Source of the DNA: Prorocentrum cordatum
Lineage: Eukaryota > Sar > Dinophyceae > Prorocentrales > Prorocentraceae
DNA: 64,000 bases
Assembly (NCBI GenBank): GCA_963575745.1
Contig: CAUYUJ010002738.1
Span: 22,342 to 86,341 of the forward strand
Direction of reading: 5' to 3'
Shown here: piece by piece, positions 1 to 11,517 of the stretch
Layout: every line of letters begins with the position of its first letter
How positions within the stretch are numbered: position 1 is the stretch's first letter
Position numbers and translations under genes: made by a program
Notes under the pieces: generated by a model
The model's input: the letters and a program-made list of their open reading frames with translations, nothing else
Told to the model about the DNA's origin: nothing
Database searches by the model: none

Positions 1-951
1 CCCGCTCGCAGGAATTCCGAGGATGTCTCGCGCGTGCAGCGTCCCGCGCGTAGGAATTCAAATGATTTTGGCAGGATGTCTCGAGCGAAACGCTTGTCCC
101 CAGCACGTTCCGTAGCGCGTCCCCTTGGCAGGTCCCGCGGTGCGTCCCCATGGCACGTCCCTTGGCACGTCGCTTGGCGCGTCCCTTGAGACGTTCTGCG
201 TCGCGTCCTCCTGGCATGTTCCCCTGTCCATTAGCTCTGGGGCAGCTACTATGTGTTCAGGCAGCTCGAGCTTAAGATCCAGATCAGTTCGGTCAGGACT
301 CGGATGCAAAGGAGGACTCGATCCACGAGGCTATAGAGCACAATCGCGCCATGGCACATCGCAATTCAGCACGGCGCAGCACAGCACTGATTTCGGCACG
401 GTACATCAAGGTCGATGCACTCAGCATTGCAACTTGGCACGTTCCTTGGCACGTTCCGTGGGGCGTCCTTTGGCGAGTCCCCCTGGCACGTCGCGTCGCG
501 CGTCCCCTGGCACATTCCGTGGCACATCCATTGGCACGTTCCGTAGCGCGTCCCTTTGGCACGTCCTACGGTGCGACCCCATGGCGCGTCCCCTGGCACG
601 TCGCCTGGCGCATCCCTTGGGACGTTTCGCGGCGCGTCCTCCTGGCATGTTCCCCTGTCCATTAGCTCTGGGGCAGCTACTATGTGTTCAGGCAGCTCGA
701 GCTTCAGATCCAGATCAGTTCGGTCAGGACTCGGATGCAAAGGAGGACTCGATCCACGACGCTATAGAGCGCAGTCGCGCCATGGCACATCGCAATTCAG
801 CACGGCGCAGCACAGCACAGCCCTTGGCAGGGTACATCAAGATCGATACACTCAGCATTGCATTTGCCCGTCACCCAATCAGGTGTCTTTGAAAACGCTG
901 CCATGTGTTACAGTTCTATATTCCTTTCCGGGTTCGTGGGTCGATCATGTT
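1..951 (+). repeat. Modular repeat block E0 (right part, left end outside window)
   Basis: Starts inside ~40-bp modules (GATGTCTCGAGCGAAACGCTTG) at 1-110. Two ~430-bp B units follow, each a degenerate 12-bp minisatellite (CGTCCCTTGGCA-like) plus a ~210-bp core beginning TTAGCTCTGGGGCAGCTAC (cores near 228 and 659). The block ends in the conserved right terminus, CCTTTCCGGGTTCGTGGG then TCGATCATGTT at 951. It is nearly identical to 5990-6906 and 20240-21171. Open frames across it come from the low-complexity composition and show no known domain. No function is assigned. Confidence 0.85.
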
Positions 952-955
952 ACTT

Positions 956-1015
956 GAAGGGGGCCGGCGAATTTCTTTTGCGATAAATTACGAAGTCGAA
1001 GGGGGCCGGCGAATT
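956..1015 (+). repeat. Paired 18-bp direct repeats, 42 bp apart
   Basis: Two exact copies of an 18-bp block (GAAGG + GGGCCGGCGAATT), at 956-973 and 998-1015, start 42 bp apart. They flank a spacer containing GCGATAAATTACG. The same arrangement recurs at seven further loci with locus-specific outer bases (see findings). Confidence 0.85.
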
Positions 1016-1254
1016 AAAATTGTGAGGACGAAGGCAATTTTTCGCCACCCCTCACGCAGATCGTGCTCTTGGAATTTTACCGCCTTTAAGGAAACCTCGA
1101 TATTTCACAGGTGAAGTCCACTTTTTTCCGACATCGACTTTAAACGATACAAAACTAGGTAAACGCGTTAGCTCGATAGATAACAAGGTACCGCGGCCTC
1201 CAGAACGGCGCTGGGAACGGAGTTTTGGATTCTTGAAGTTGCATAAGTTCGGAA
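1016..1254. other. Unassigned spacer
   Basis: Non-repetitive in this window apart from GC/AT islands. No coding potential or RNA gene that I recognise. Confidence 0.4.
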
Positions 1255-1420
1255 ATGCCAGAAATCCCATGTGTTTTTGGACCCTGACCCCGCGGATCTG
1301 CGTAAGGGGTGGCGCCGAATTTCACAAATGTGGCAAATCCCTTGTGTTTTTGGACCCTGACCCCGCGGATCTGCGTGAGGGGTGGCATCGAATTTCAGAA
1401 ATGTGGCAAATCTCATGTGT
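1255..1420 (+). repeat. 73-bp tandem repeat, about 2.3 copies
   Basis: Units carry TTTTTGGACCCTGACCCCG and GGGGTGGCACCGAATTTCAG with a 73-bp period. It is the same family as the larger array at 8957-9412. The array stops exactly where a modular-block left end (TTTTCCCGGAAAGGGC) begins at 1421. Confidence 0.85.
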
Positions 1421-2610
1421 TTTTCCCGGAAAGGGCGCGGGCCCAGGGTTCTCTTTTAGCCGTTTACCCCCGGATCTGACGGGTCAAGCGCCGGCGAAAT
1501 TATTTGCGATAAATAACGAGGTAAAGTGCTGATTTTTTTAGAAAAAGTGCGTTTTGTGCGTGCCCGCTCGAGGAAAGTTCGCCCCCCATCTCGGATCCTC
1601 GATAAATAACGGGGTCCGCAGACCCCCGCTTTCCCTCGTAAAAAAGAGGGTGCGGAGCGTTTTTCGCAGAATCCTCGAAAAATAACGGGGTCTGGAGCCC
1701 CGACCGCGACTCGGAAAAGCGCCCCGCGCGCAGGAATTCCGAGGATGTCTCGCGCGTGCCGCGTCCCGCGCGCAGGAATTTCGAGGATGTCTCGACTAAT
1801 TCGCTTGTTTTGTCAGGATTTCTTAGAACTTTGGCAGGATGTCTCGAGCGAAACGCTTATTTTACATAGTTTGTGGAGGATGTCTCGAGCGAAACGCTGG
1901 TTTCCGCAAAATTTGGAGATGTCTCGAGCGGGGGGCCAGAATTCAGAGGATGTCTCAGGCGAAATGCTTGTTTTCGTGTCCCGCTCGCGGGAATTCCAAG
2001 GATGTCTCGCGCGGGCCGCGTCCCGCGCGCAGGAATTTCGAGGATGTCTCGACTAATTCGTTTGTTTTGTCAGGATTTCTTAGAATTTTGACCGGATGTC
2101 TCGAGCGAAACGCTTGTTTTTCATAATTTGTTGAGGATGTCTCGAGCGAAACGCTGGTTTCTGCAAACTTGGGGATGTCTCGAGCGGGGGCCTCGTGGGG
2201 GGCCAGAATTCAGAGGATGTCTCAGGCGAAATGCTTGTTTTCACGTCCCGATCGCAGGAATTCGGAAGATGTCTCGCGCGTGCCACGTCCCGCGCGCAGG
2301 AATTTTGAGGATGTCCCGTAGCGCGTCCCCTTGGCACGGCCTACGGTGCGACCCCATGGCACGTCCCTTGGCACGTCGCCTGGCGCGTCCCTGGGGACGT
2401 TTCGCGGCGCGTCCTCCTGGCATGTCCCCTGTCAATTAGCTCTGGGGCAGCTACTATGTGTTCAGGAAGCTCGAGCTTCAGATCCAGATCAGTTCGGTCA
2501 GGACTTGGATGCAAAGGAAGACTCGCGCGCAGGAATTCCGAGGATGTCTCGCGCGTGCCGCGTCCAGCGCGCAGGAATTTCGAGGATGTCTCGACTAATT
2601 CGCTAGGTTT
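1421..2610 (+). repeat. Modular repeat block E1 (left end present, right end missing)
   Basis: Left terminus CCCGGAAAGGGCGCGGGCCC at 1425, then a long-form left arm to ~1740. The arm has one GCCGGCG copy rather than the usual pair and two ATAAATAACGGGGTC-like segments. ~40-bp GATGTCTCGAGCG modules follow at 1740-2310, then a partial B unit (2316-2525) and more modules. The block runs into the (GAC)n-bearing array without a right terminus, so it is truncated. A very similar long-form arm is at 11518-11820. Confidence 0.8.
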
Positions 2611-2661
2611 TGCAGGATTTTCCGTAGGAGGGCCAAGGAGAGGCCCCGAAGGCTCTGGGAG

Positions 2662-2699
<38 letters not shown>

Positions 2700-4690
2700 T
2701 CTCGTGGGGTTCTCTTGGACGGTTTGTAGAGTCCACGCTTACATGATCGACGGGTCGAGGACAGCGCGACGACGACGACGTCGCGGTGGCGGCGGCGTCC
2801 ACCACGACGACAAAGTCTCATCTTAGAGCCTTGCGTGGGGGGGTCTCTTGGGGTTCTCTTGGAGGGTCTCTGGAGGGTCTGTAGAGCCCACGCTTACACG
2901 ATCGAGGGATCGAGGACAGCGCGACGACGACGACGACGTCGCGGTGGCGGCGGCGGCGACGACGACGACGACAAAGTCTCATCTTAGAGCCTTGCGTGGG
3001 GGGGTCTCTTGGGGTTCTCTTGGAGGGTCTCTTGACGGTTTGTAGAGCCCACGCTTACACGATCGAGGGATCGAGGACAGCGCGACGATGACGACCACGT
3101 CGCGGTGGCGGCGGCGGCGGCGACGACGACGACAAAGTCTCATCTTAGAGCCTCTCGTGGGGGGGTCTCCGGGGGTTCTCTGGGAGGGTCTCTTGGGGGT
3201 CTGCAGAGCCCACGCTTACACGATCGAGGGCTCGAGGACAGCGCGACGACGACGACGACGTCGCGGTGGCGGCGGCGGCGGCGATGACGACGACAAAGTC
3301 TCATCTTAGAGCCTTGCGGGGGGGGGTCTCTTGGGGTTCTCTTGGAGGGTCTCTTGAGGGTCTGTAGAGCCCACGCTTACACGATCGAGGGATCGAGGAC
3401 AGGGCGGCGGCGGCGACGACGACGACAAAGTCTCATCTTAGAGCCGTGCGTGGGGGGTCTCTTGGAGGGTCTCTTGGGGGTCTGTAGAGCCCACGCGCGG
3501 TGGCGGCGGCGGCGACGACGACGACAAAGTCTCATCTTAGAGCCTTGCGTGGAGCGGTGTCTTGGGGTTCTCTTGGAGGGTCTCTTGGGGGTCTGTAGAG
3601 CCCACGCTTTCACGATCGAGTGATCGAGGACAGCGCGACGACGACGACGACGTCGCGGTGGCGGCGGCGGCGACGACGACGACAAAGTCTCATCTTAGAG
3701 CCTGGCGTGGGGTGTCTCGGGGTTCTCTTGGAGGGTCTCTTGGGGGTCTGTAGAGCCCACGCTTTCACGATCGAGTGATCGAGGACAGCGCGACGACGAC
3801 GACGACGTCGCGGTGGCGGCGGCGACGACGACGACGACGACAAAGTCTCATCTTAGAGCCTCTCGTGGGGGGGTCTCCGGGGGTTCCTGTCAAATCCTCT
3901 TGGGTCCTGCAGAGCCCACCGCTACCACGATCGAGGGATCGAGGACATCGCGACGACGAACGACGATCGTCGCGGTGGCGGCGGGCGGGCGGCGACGACG
4001 ACGACAAGTCTATCTGAGAGCCTGGCGTTGGGGGGGTGTCTCTTGGGGTTCTCTTGGAGGGTCTCTTGAGGGTCTGAAGAGCCCACGCTTACACGATCGA
4101 GGGATCGAGGACAGGGCGGCGGCGGCGACGACGACGACAAAGTCTCATCTTAGAGCCTTGCGTGGGGGGTCTCTTGGAGGGTCTCTTGGGGGTCTGTAGA
4201 GCCCACGACGACGACGTCGCGGTGGCGGCGGCGGCGACGACGACGACAAAGTCTCATCTTAGAGCCTAGCGTGGAGCGGTGTCTTGGGGTTCTCTTGGAG
4301 GGTCTCTTGGGGGTCTGTAGAGCCCACGCTTTCACGATCCGACGACGTCGCGGTGGCGGCGGCGGCGACGACGACGACAAAGTCTCATCTTAGAGCCTTG
4401 CGTGGGGTGTCTCGGGGTTCTCTTGGAGGGTTTCTTGGGGTCTGTAGAGCCCACGCTTTCACGATCGAGTGATCGAGGACAGCGCGACGACGACGACGAC
4501 GACGTCGCGGTGGCGGCGGCGGCGACGACGACGACAAAGTCTCATCTTTAAGCCTTGCGTGGGGGGGTCTCCGGGGGTTCTCTTGGAGGGTCTCTTGGGG
4601 GTCTGTAGAGCCCACGCTACACGATCGAGGGATCAGGACAGCGTACGATCCGACGACGTCGCGGTGGCGGCGGCGGCGACGACGACGACG
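2611..4690 (+). repeat. ~160-bp tandem array carrying (GAC)n/(GCG)n
   Basis: About a dozen units. Each contains CAAAGTCTCATCTTAGAGCC, a TCTTGGAGGGTCTCTTG-type segment, TGTAGAGCCCACGCTTACACG, GATCGAGGGATCGAGGACAG and a variable (GAC)n(GCG)n tract. Unit length varies mainly through the trinucleotide tract and some units lack internal parts. Open frames here are trinucleotide artefacts. Confidence 0.85.
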
Positions 4691-4856
4691 ATCCAGCGTA
4701 ATCCAGGCCCCCAGCGAATCCGTGTGGTCTTACGTATGTGCCTATAGATTAGGCTTCCCAGGTCCACACGGCCCCCAAAGAGTTCCCTCAGGGCCCCCAA
4801 AGAGCTCCAAGACGGTCCGAGAGGGCCTTGGGATCGCCCGAGGCAGCATGCATACC
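4691..4856. other. Junction sequence with one 53-bp-type repeat
   Basis: Contains CGAATCCGTGTGGTCTTACG and TATGTGCCTATAGATT, a single copy of the unit that is tandem at 27.73-27.89 kb, then CCCCCAAAGAG repeats leading to an A-rich tract. Confidence 0.6.
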
Positions 4857-4924
4857 AAAAAAAAAAAAAAAAAACAAAAGAAAAAAAAGCAAAAAAAAAA
4901 AAAAAAGCAAAAAAAAACAAAAAT

Positions 4925-4962
<38 letters not shown>

Positions 4963-4990
4963 AAAAAGCAAAAAAAGAAAAAAAAAAAAG
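4857..4990. repeat. A-rich simple-sequence tract
   Basis: About 130 bp of A runs with scattered G and C. It is not the tail of any recognisable element. The lysine-rich open frame across it is an artefact. Confidence 0.9.
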
Positions 4991-5416
4991 CACTACCGAC
5001 GGTACGGCAGCAGCGACGACCGTGCCTTGCGCTTGTGGGACATCTGTTTACTCGGGTACACACGATACCTGCGACGCAAGCTCCAACACGTGCGTTCAGG
5101 CGAGTTCTGTTAGATGTATGGGAGGAGGAGGAGGACGCAGAAGAGGAGGAGGAGGAGGAGGAAGACACGTGTCAAGTCCTGCATTCGAGCTGCGCCTTCT
5201 TCCCGACATGTTTTTCGGGCGGCCGCCCCCGCAGCGCCGGGGCAGGCCGAGGGGGGAGCTGGCCGAGGTCACGTCGAGGTTCGAGCTTCGAACTTCAGAG
5301 TCCGAGTCTTGAGGCTTTCTGGCCCTCGGGGGCCGTCCTCGTCGCCCCGGCTGGACGCAGCTCCAAAAACTTGTGCGTTTGGACCCTTGGAGGGGGCCGG
5401 GAACTGTTTTTGACTA
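4991..5416. other. Unassigned spacer with short GGA tract
   Basis: (GGA)n lies at about 5120-5165. The plus frame at 4722-5312 reads through with a short Cys-containing stretch (CACGTSVYSGTHDTC) but has no domain I recognise. No gene is called. Confidence 0.4.
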
Positions 5417-6906
5417 TTTCCCGGAAAGGGCCTGAGCCCAGGGTTCTCTTTTAGTTGGTTTCCCCCCGGTTTTGACGGCTGTAGGGCCGGCGAATTTCTT
5501 TTGCGATAAATAACGAGGTCGCGTAGGGCCGGCGAATTAAAAATTGAGGATGTCCCTAGCGAAACGCTTGTTTTTCAGAAATTGTTGAGGATGTCTCGAG
5601 CGAGACGCTGGTTTTGCAGAGTTGGGGATGTCTCGAGCGAAACGCTTGGTTTCAGAATTTGTTGAGGATGTCTCGAGCGACACGCTGGTTTTGCAGAGCC
5701 GACCGCGACACGGAAAAGCGCCCCTCACGCAGGAATTCCAAGGATGTCTCGCGCGTGCCGCGTCCCGCGCGCGGGTATTTGGATTTCTTTGGATTTTGAC
5801 AGGATGTCTCGAGCGAAACGCTTTTTTTTCATAATTTGTTGAGGATGTCTCGAGCGAAACGCTGGTTTTGCAAAATTGGAGGATGTCTCGAGCGGTGGCC
5901 TCGTGGGGGGCCAGAATTCAAAGGATGTCTCAGGCGAAATGCTTGTTTTTCCCGTCCCGCTCGCAGGAATTCCGAGGATGTCTCGCGCGTGCAGCGTCCC
6001 GCGCGTAGGAATTCAGATGATTTTGACAGGATGTCTCGAGCGAAACGCTTGTCCCCAGCACGTTCCGTAGCGCGTCCCTTTGGCACGTCCCGCGGTGCGT
6101 CCCTATGGCACGTCCCTTGGCACGTCGCTTGGCGCGTCCCTTGAGACGTTCTGCGTCGCGTCCTCCTGGCATGTTCCCCTGTCCATTAGCTCTGGGGCAG
6201 CTACTATGTGTTCAGGCAGCTCGAGCTTAAGATCCAGATCAGTTCGTTCAGGACTCGGATGCAAAGGAGGACTCGATCCACGAGGCTATAGAGCACAATC
6301 GCGCCATGGCACATCGCAATTCAGCACGGCGCAGCACAGCACTGATTTCGGCACGGTACATCAAGGTCGATGCACTCAGCATTGCAACTTGGCACGTTCC
6401 TTGGCACGTTCCATGGGGCGTCCTTTGGCGAGTCCCCCTGGCACGTCGCGTCGCGCGTCCCCTGGCACATCCCGTGGCACATCCATTGGCACGTTCCGTA
6501 GCGCGTCCCCTTGGCATGTCCCGCGGTGCGTCCCCATGGCACGTCCCTTGGCACGTCGCTTGGCGCGTCCCTTGAGACGTTCTGCGTCGCGTCCTCCTGG
6601 CATGTTCCCCTGTCCATTAGCTCTGGGGCAGCTACTATGTGTTCAGGCAGCTCGAGCTTAAGATCCAGATCAGTTCGGTTAGGACTCGGATGCAAAGGAG
6701 GACTCGATCCACGAGGCTATAGAGCACAATCGCGCCATGGCACATCGCAATTCAGCACGGCGCAGCACAGCACTGATTTCGGCAGGGTACACCAAGATCG
6801 ATACCTTCAGTATTGCATTTGCCCGTCACCCAATCAGGTGTCTTTGAAAACGCTGCCATGTGTTACAGTTCTACATTCCTTTCCGGGTTCGTGGGTCGAT
6901 CATGTT
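5417..6906 (+). repeat. Modular repeat block E2, complete
   Basis: Left terminus TTTCCCGGAAAGGGC at 5417. Paired 16-bp GTAGGGCCGGCGAATT repeats at 5481-5496 and 5523-5538. ~40-bp modules 5546-6060. Two B units (cores from about 6183 and 6614). Right terminus ends at 6906. The ends carry a 10-bp inverted motif (CCCGGAAAGG / CCTTTCCGGG). Block E3 starts immediately after. Most of it (5546-6906) is near-identical to 19830-21171. Confidence 0.85.
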
Positions 6907-6910
6907 GTTT

Positions 6911-8956
6911 TTTTCCCGGACAGGGCGCTTGCCCACGGTTCTCTTTTAGCCGTTTGCCCCCGGAATCGACGGGAAGAGGGCCGGCGGAATTATTCTGCGA
7001 TAAATTACGCGCGGGAAGAGGGCCGGCGGAATTATTTTTGAGGATGTCCCTAGCGAAACGCTTGTTTTTCAGAGTTTGTTGAGGATGTCTCGAGCGAAAC
7101 GCTGGTTTTGCAGAGTTGGGGATGTCTCGAGCGAAACGCTTGTTTTCAGAATTTGTTGAGGATGTCTCAAGCGAAACGCTGGTTTTGCAGAGTGGGGGTA
7201 TCTAACATGGCGTCGGGCCCAACGCCGAATCATGAGGAAAATGATGGCTTCTTGCTCTGAACATGGGGTTGCACTTTGGGGGCCTCTCCAGGGAAGACGT
7301 TGCAAGGATGTCTCGAGCGGGAGCGCGAATTCAGCGTATCCAGGTCACGCAGGAGGGTATCTAACATGGCTGTCCCGAGCTGGAACCACGTATTTTTTCA
7401 TGCTCAGGCCACCCAAGGAGATCTTTAACATGATTGTCCCGAGCTGGAACCACGTGTTGTTGCGTGTCCAGGCCACCCAGGGGGTATCTAACATGGTTGT
7501 CCCGAGCTGGCACCGTGTTTTTACGTCTCCAGGCCACCAACACGACGCTTGTGTCCAGCACGTTCTGTAGCGCGTCCCCTTGGCACGTCCCGCGGTGCGT
7601 CCCCGTGGCACGTCCCCTGGCACGTCGCCTGGCGCGTCCCTTGGAACGTTCCGCGGCGCGTCTTCCTGGCATAATTCCTTGTCAATTAGCTCTGCGGCAG
7701 CTACTTCGTGGACTTTGTGCTCAGGCAGCTCGAGCTTAAGATCCAGATCAGTTCGGTCAGGACTCGGATGCAACGGAGGACTCGATCCACAACGCTGTAG
7801 AGCACAATCGAGACATGGCACATCGCAGTTCAGCACGGCGCAGCACAGCACAGCCCGCGGCACGGTACATCAAGATCGGTACACTCACTCAGCATTGCAA
7901 CTTGGCACGTTCCTTGGCACGTTCCGTGGCGCGTCCTGTGGCGAGTCCCCCTGGCACGTCGCGCGGCGCGTCCCCTGGCACGTCCCGTGGCACGTCCATA
8001 ATGCATTGGCACGTTCCGTAGCGCGTCCCCTTGGCACGTCCCGCGGTGCGTCCCCATGGCACGTCCCCTGGCACGTTGCCTGGCGCGTCACTTGGAACTT
8101 TCGGCGGCGCATCTTCCTAGCATGCCCCCCGTGAGTTAGCTCTGGGGCAGCTACTATGTGCTCAGGCAGCTCGAGCTTAAGATCCAGATCAGTTCGGTTA
8201 GGACTCGGATGCAAAGGAGGACTCGATCCACAACGCTATAGAGCACAATCGTCACGTGGCACATCGCAGTTCAGCACAGCGCAGCACAGCACAGCCGTCG
8301 GCACGGTACATCAAGATCGATACACTCACTCAGCTTTGCAACTTGGCACGTTCTTGGGCACGTTCCGTGGCGCGTCCTGTGGCGAGTCCCCCTGGCACGT
8401 CGCGCGGCGCGTCCCCTGGCACGTCCCGTGGCACGTCCATTGGCACGTTCCGTAGCGCGTCCCCTTGGCACGTCCCGCGGTGCGTCCCCGTGGCACATCC
8501 CCTGACACCTGGCACGTCCCGTGGCACGTCCATTGGCACATTCCGTAGCGCGTCCCCTTGGCACGTCCCGCGGTGCGACCCCATGGCACGTCCCCTGGCA
8601 CTTCACCTGGCGCGTCCCTTGGGACGTTCTGCGGCGCGTCCTCCTGGCATGTTCCCTTGTCAATCAACTCTGGGGCAGCTACTAGTTATGTGCTTAGGCA
8701 GCTCGAGCTTCAGATCCAGATCAGTTCGGCCAGGACTCGGATGCAAAGGGGGACTCGATCCACAACGCTATAGAGCACACTCGTGGCATGGCACATCGCA
8801 ATTCAGCACGGCACAGCACAGCACAGCCCTCGGCACGGTACATCAAGGTCGATACACTAAGCATTGCACTTGCCCGTCGCCCAATCAGGTGTCTTTGAAA
8901 CGTTGCCATGTCTTACATTTCTATATTCCTTTCCGGGTTCGTGGGTCGATCATGTT
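6911..8956 (+). repeat. Modular repeat block E3, complete
   Basis: Variant left terminus TTTCCCGGACAGGGC at 6911. Paired 24-bp repeats (GGGAAGAGGGCCGGCGGAATTATT) recur at 6971-6994 and 7013-7036. ~40-bp modules follow to 7195, then a ~62-bp array (7196-7550; ATCTAACATGGTTGTCCCGA) and three B units (cores near 7680, 8133, 8659). The right terminus ends at 8956 and abuts the 73-bp array with no spacer. Confidence 0.85.
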
Positions 8957-9412
8957 GGACCCTGACCCCGCGGATCTGTGTGAGGGGTGGCACCGAATTC
9001 CAGAAATGTGGCAAATCTCATCTGTTTTTGGACCCTGACCCCGCGGATCTGCATGAGGGGTGGCACCGAATTTCAGAAATGTGGCAAATCCCATGTGTGT
9101 TTGGACCCTGACCCCGCGGATCTGCGTGAGGGGTGGCATCGAATTTCAGAAATGTGGCAAATCCAATGTGTGTTTGGACCCTGACCCCGCGGATCTGCGT
9201 GAGGGGTGGCACCGATTTTCAGAAATGTGGCAAATCCCATGTGTTTTTGGACCCTGACCCCGCGGATCTGCATGAGGAGTGGCACCGAATTTCAGAAATG
9301 TGGCAAATCCCATGTGTTTTTGGACCCTGACCCCGCGGATCTGCGTGAGGGGTGGCACCGAATTCCAGAAATGTGGCAAATCCCATGTGTTTTTGGACCC
9401 TGACCCCGCCGA
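8957..9412 (+). repeat. 73-bp tandem array, about 6.2 copies
   Basis: Unit starts GGACCCTGACCCCGCGGATC and contains GGGGTGGCACCGAATTTCAG and AATGTGGCAAATCCCATG. The period is exactly 73 bp at every step (unit landmarks 8987, 9060, 9133, 9206, 9279, 9352). As 73 is not a multiple of three, the frame rotates, arguing against coding. It begins directly at the right end of block E3. Confidence 0.95.
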
Positions 9413-10778
9413 GGGCAGCTACTATGTGTTCAGGCAGCTTCCCTTGGCACGTCCCGCGGTGCGTGCCCATGGCACGTCCCCTGGCACGTCGCTTGGCGCG
9501 TCCCTTGGGACGTTCCGCGGCGCGTCCTCCTGGCATGTCCCCCTGTCGATTAGTTCTGGGGCAGCTACTATGTGTTCAGGCAGCTCGAGCTTAAGATCCA
9601 GATCAGTTCGGTCAGAACTCGGATGCAAAGAGGACTCGATCCACAACGCTATCTAGAGCACAATCGCGGCATGGTACATCGCAGTTCAGCACGGAGCAGC
9701 ACAGCACAGATTTCGGCCATTGGACATCAAGATCGATACACTCAGCTTGCAATTTTGCACGTTCCGGTGGACGTTCCCTTGCGAGTCCCCCTTGCACGTC
9801 GCGTGGCGCTCACCCCTGGCACGTCCCCGCGCACGTCCATGTGGCATGTTTCCGTACACAAAAAAAAAAGAGAAAAAAAAAAGTAAAAAAGAAAAAAAAA
9901 GAAAAAATATAAAAAATAAAAAAAACAAAAAAATATAACAAAAAAAAAGGCTCGCGGCCCTTGGCACGTCCCGCGGTGCGTGCCCATGGCACGTCCCCTG
10001 GCACGTCGCTTGGCGTGTCCTTTGGGATGTTCCGCGGCGCGTCCTCCTGGCATGTCCCCCTGTCGATTAGTTCTGGGGCAGCTACTATGTGTTCAGGCAG
10101 CTCGAGGTTAAGATCCAGATCAGTTCGGTCAGGACTCGGATGCAAAGAGGACTCGATCCACGACGCTATCTAGAGCACAATCGCGGCATGGCACATCGCA
10201 GTTCAGCACGGCGCAGCACAGCACAGATTTCGACATGGTACATCAAGATCGATACACTCAGCATTGCAACTTGGCACGTTTCATGGGGCGTCCCTTGGCG
10301 AGTCCCCCTGGCACGTCGCGTGGCGCGCCCCCTGGCACGTCGCGCGGCACGTCCATTGGCACGTTCCGTAGCGCGTCCGCTTGGCACGTCACGCGGTGCG
10401 TGCCCATGGCACGTCCCCTGGCACGTCGCTTGGCGCGTCCCTTGGGACGTTCCGCGGCGCGTCCTCCTGGCATGTCCCCTCTGTCGATTGGTTCTGGGGC
10501 AGCTACCATCTGCTCAGTCAGCTCGAGCTTAAGATCCAGATCAATGCGGCCAGGACTCGGATGTTAAGGAAGACTCGATCCACGACGCTATGTAGAGCAC
10601 AATCGCGGTATGGAACATCGCAGTTCAGCACGGTGCAGCACAGCACAGCCCCTGGCTCAGTACATTAAGATCGATACATTCTGCATTGCATTTGCCCGTC
10701 GCCCAATCAAGTGTCTTTGAACAGTTGCCATGCCTTACATTTCTATATTCCTTTCCGGGTTCGTGGGTCGATCATGTT
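9413..10778 (+). repeat. B-unit run ending in a right terminus, with A-rich insertion
   Basis: Three to four B units (cores near 9545, 10064, 10484) without a left terminus, ending in the conserved right terminus at 10778. An A-rich tract (AAAAAGAAAAAAAAAG type) interrupts the 12-bp minisatellite part at 9859-9948. Confidence 0.8.
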
Positions 10779-11517
10779 TTTCATAATTTGTTGAGGATGT
10801 CTCGAGCGAAACGCTGGTTTTGCAAAATTTGGGGATGTCTCGAGCGGGGGCTTCGTGGGGGGCCAGAATTCAGAGGATGTCTCAGGCGAAATGCTTGTTT
10901 CCGTGTCCCGCTCGCAGGAATTCCAAGGATGTCTCGCGCGGGCCGCGTCCCGCGCGCAGGAATTTTGAGGATGTCCCGTAGCGCGTCCCGTTGGCACGTC
11001 CTACGGTGCGACCCTATGGCACGTCCCTTGGCACGTCGCCTGGCGCGTCCCTTGGGACGTTTCGCGGCGCGTCCTCCTGGCATGTCCCCCTGTCAATTAG
11101 CTCTGGGGCAGCTACTATGTGTTCAGGCAGCTAGAGCTTCAGATCCAGATCAGTTCGGTCAGGACTCGGATGCAAAGGAAGACTCGATCCACGACGCTAT
11201 AGAGCACAACCGCGGCATGGCACATCGCAGTTCAGCACGGTGCAGCACAGCACAGCCCTCGGCACGGTACATCAAGATCGATACAATCAGCATTGCACTT
11301 GCCCGTCACCGAATCAGGTATCTTTGAAAACGCTGCCATGCGTTACATGTCTATATTCCTTTCCGGGTTCGTGGGTCGATCATGTTTTAACCATGCGCAA
11401 GGATGTCTCGCGCGTGCCGCGTCCCGCGCGCAGGAATTTTGAGGATGTCTCGACTAATTCGTTTGTTTTGCCAGGATGTCCTTGGATTTTGATCGGCTGT
11501 CTCGAGCGAAACGCTTG
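10779..11517 (+). repeat. Module plus B unit, right terminus at 11386, then modules
   Basis: ~40-bp modules at 10785-10980 and one B unit (core near 11094) lead to a right terminus ending at 11386. A short run of modules (11396-11517) leads into block E4. No left terminus, so this looks like a partial tandem duplicate. Confidence 0.75.

Noticed and set aside
113-890. Protein-coding B units (ARPLARRLARPLG-type frames repeated at about 20 places)
   Set aside because: The frames come from a 12-bp minisatellite, differ in register among copies and carry independent stops.
956-1015. Paired GGCCGGCG repeats as target-site duplications of a tiny insertion
   Set aside because: The total spacing stays at 42 bp while repeat length varies from 16 to 24 bp, which simple duplication of insertion targets does not predict.
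4722-5454. Lysine-rich plus-strand frames
   Set aside because: They arise from the A-rich tract at 4857-4990; flanking parts show no domain.
1421-6906. Modular blocks as Helitrons
   Set aside because: Although copies have conserved ends and variable interiors, the right ends lack CTRR with a preceding hairpin and there is no A/T insertion-site signature.
8957-9412. CRISPR-like array
   Set aside because: There are no unique spacers between repeats; units are simple 73-bp tandem copies in a eukaryotic context.
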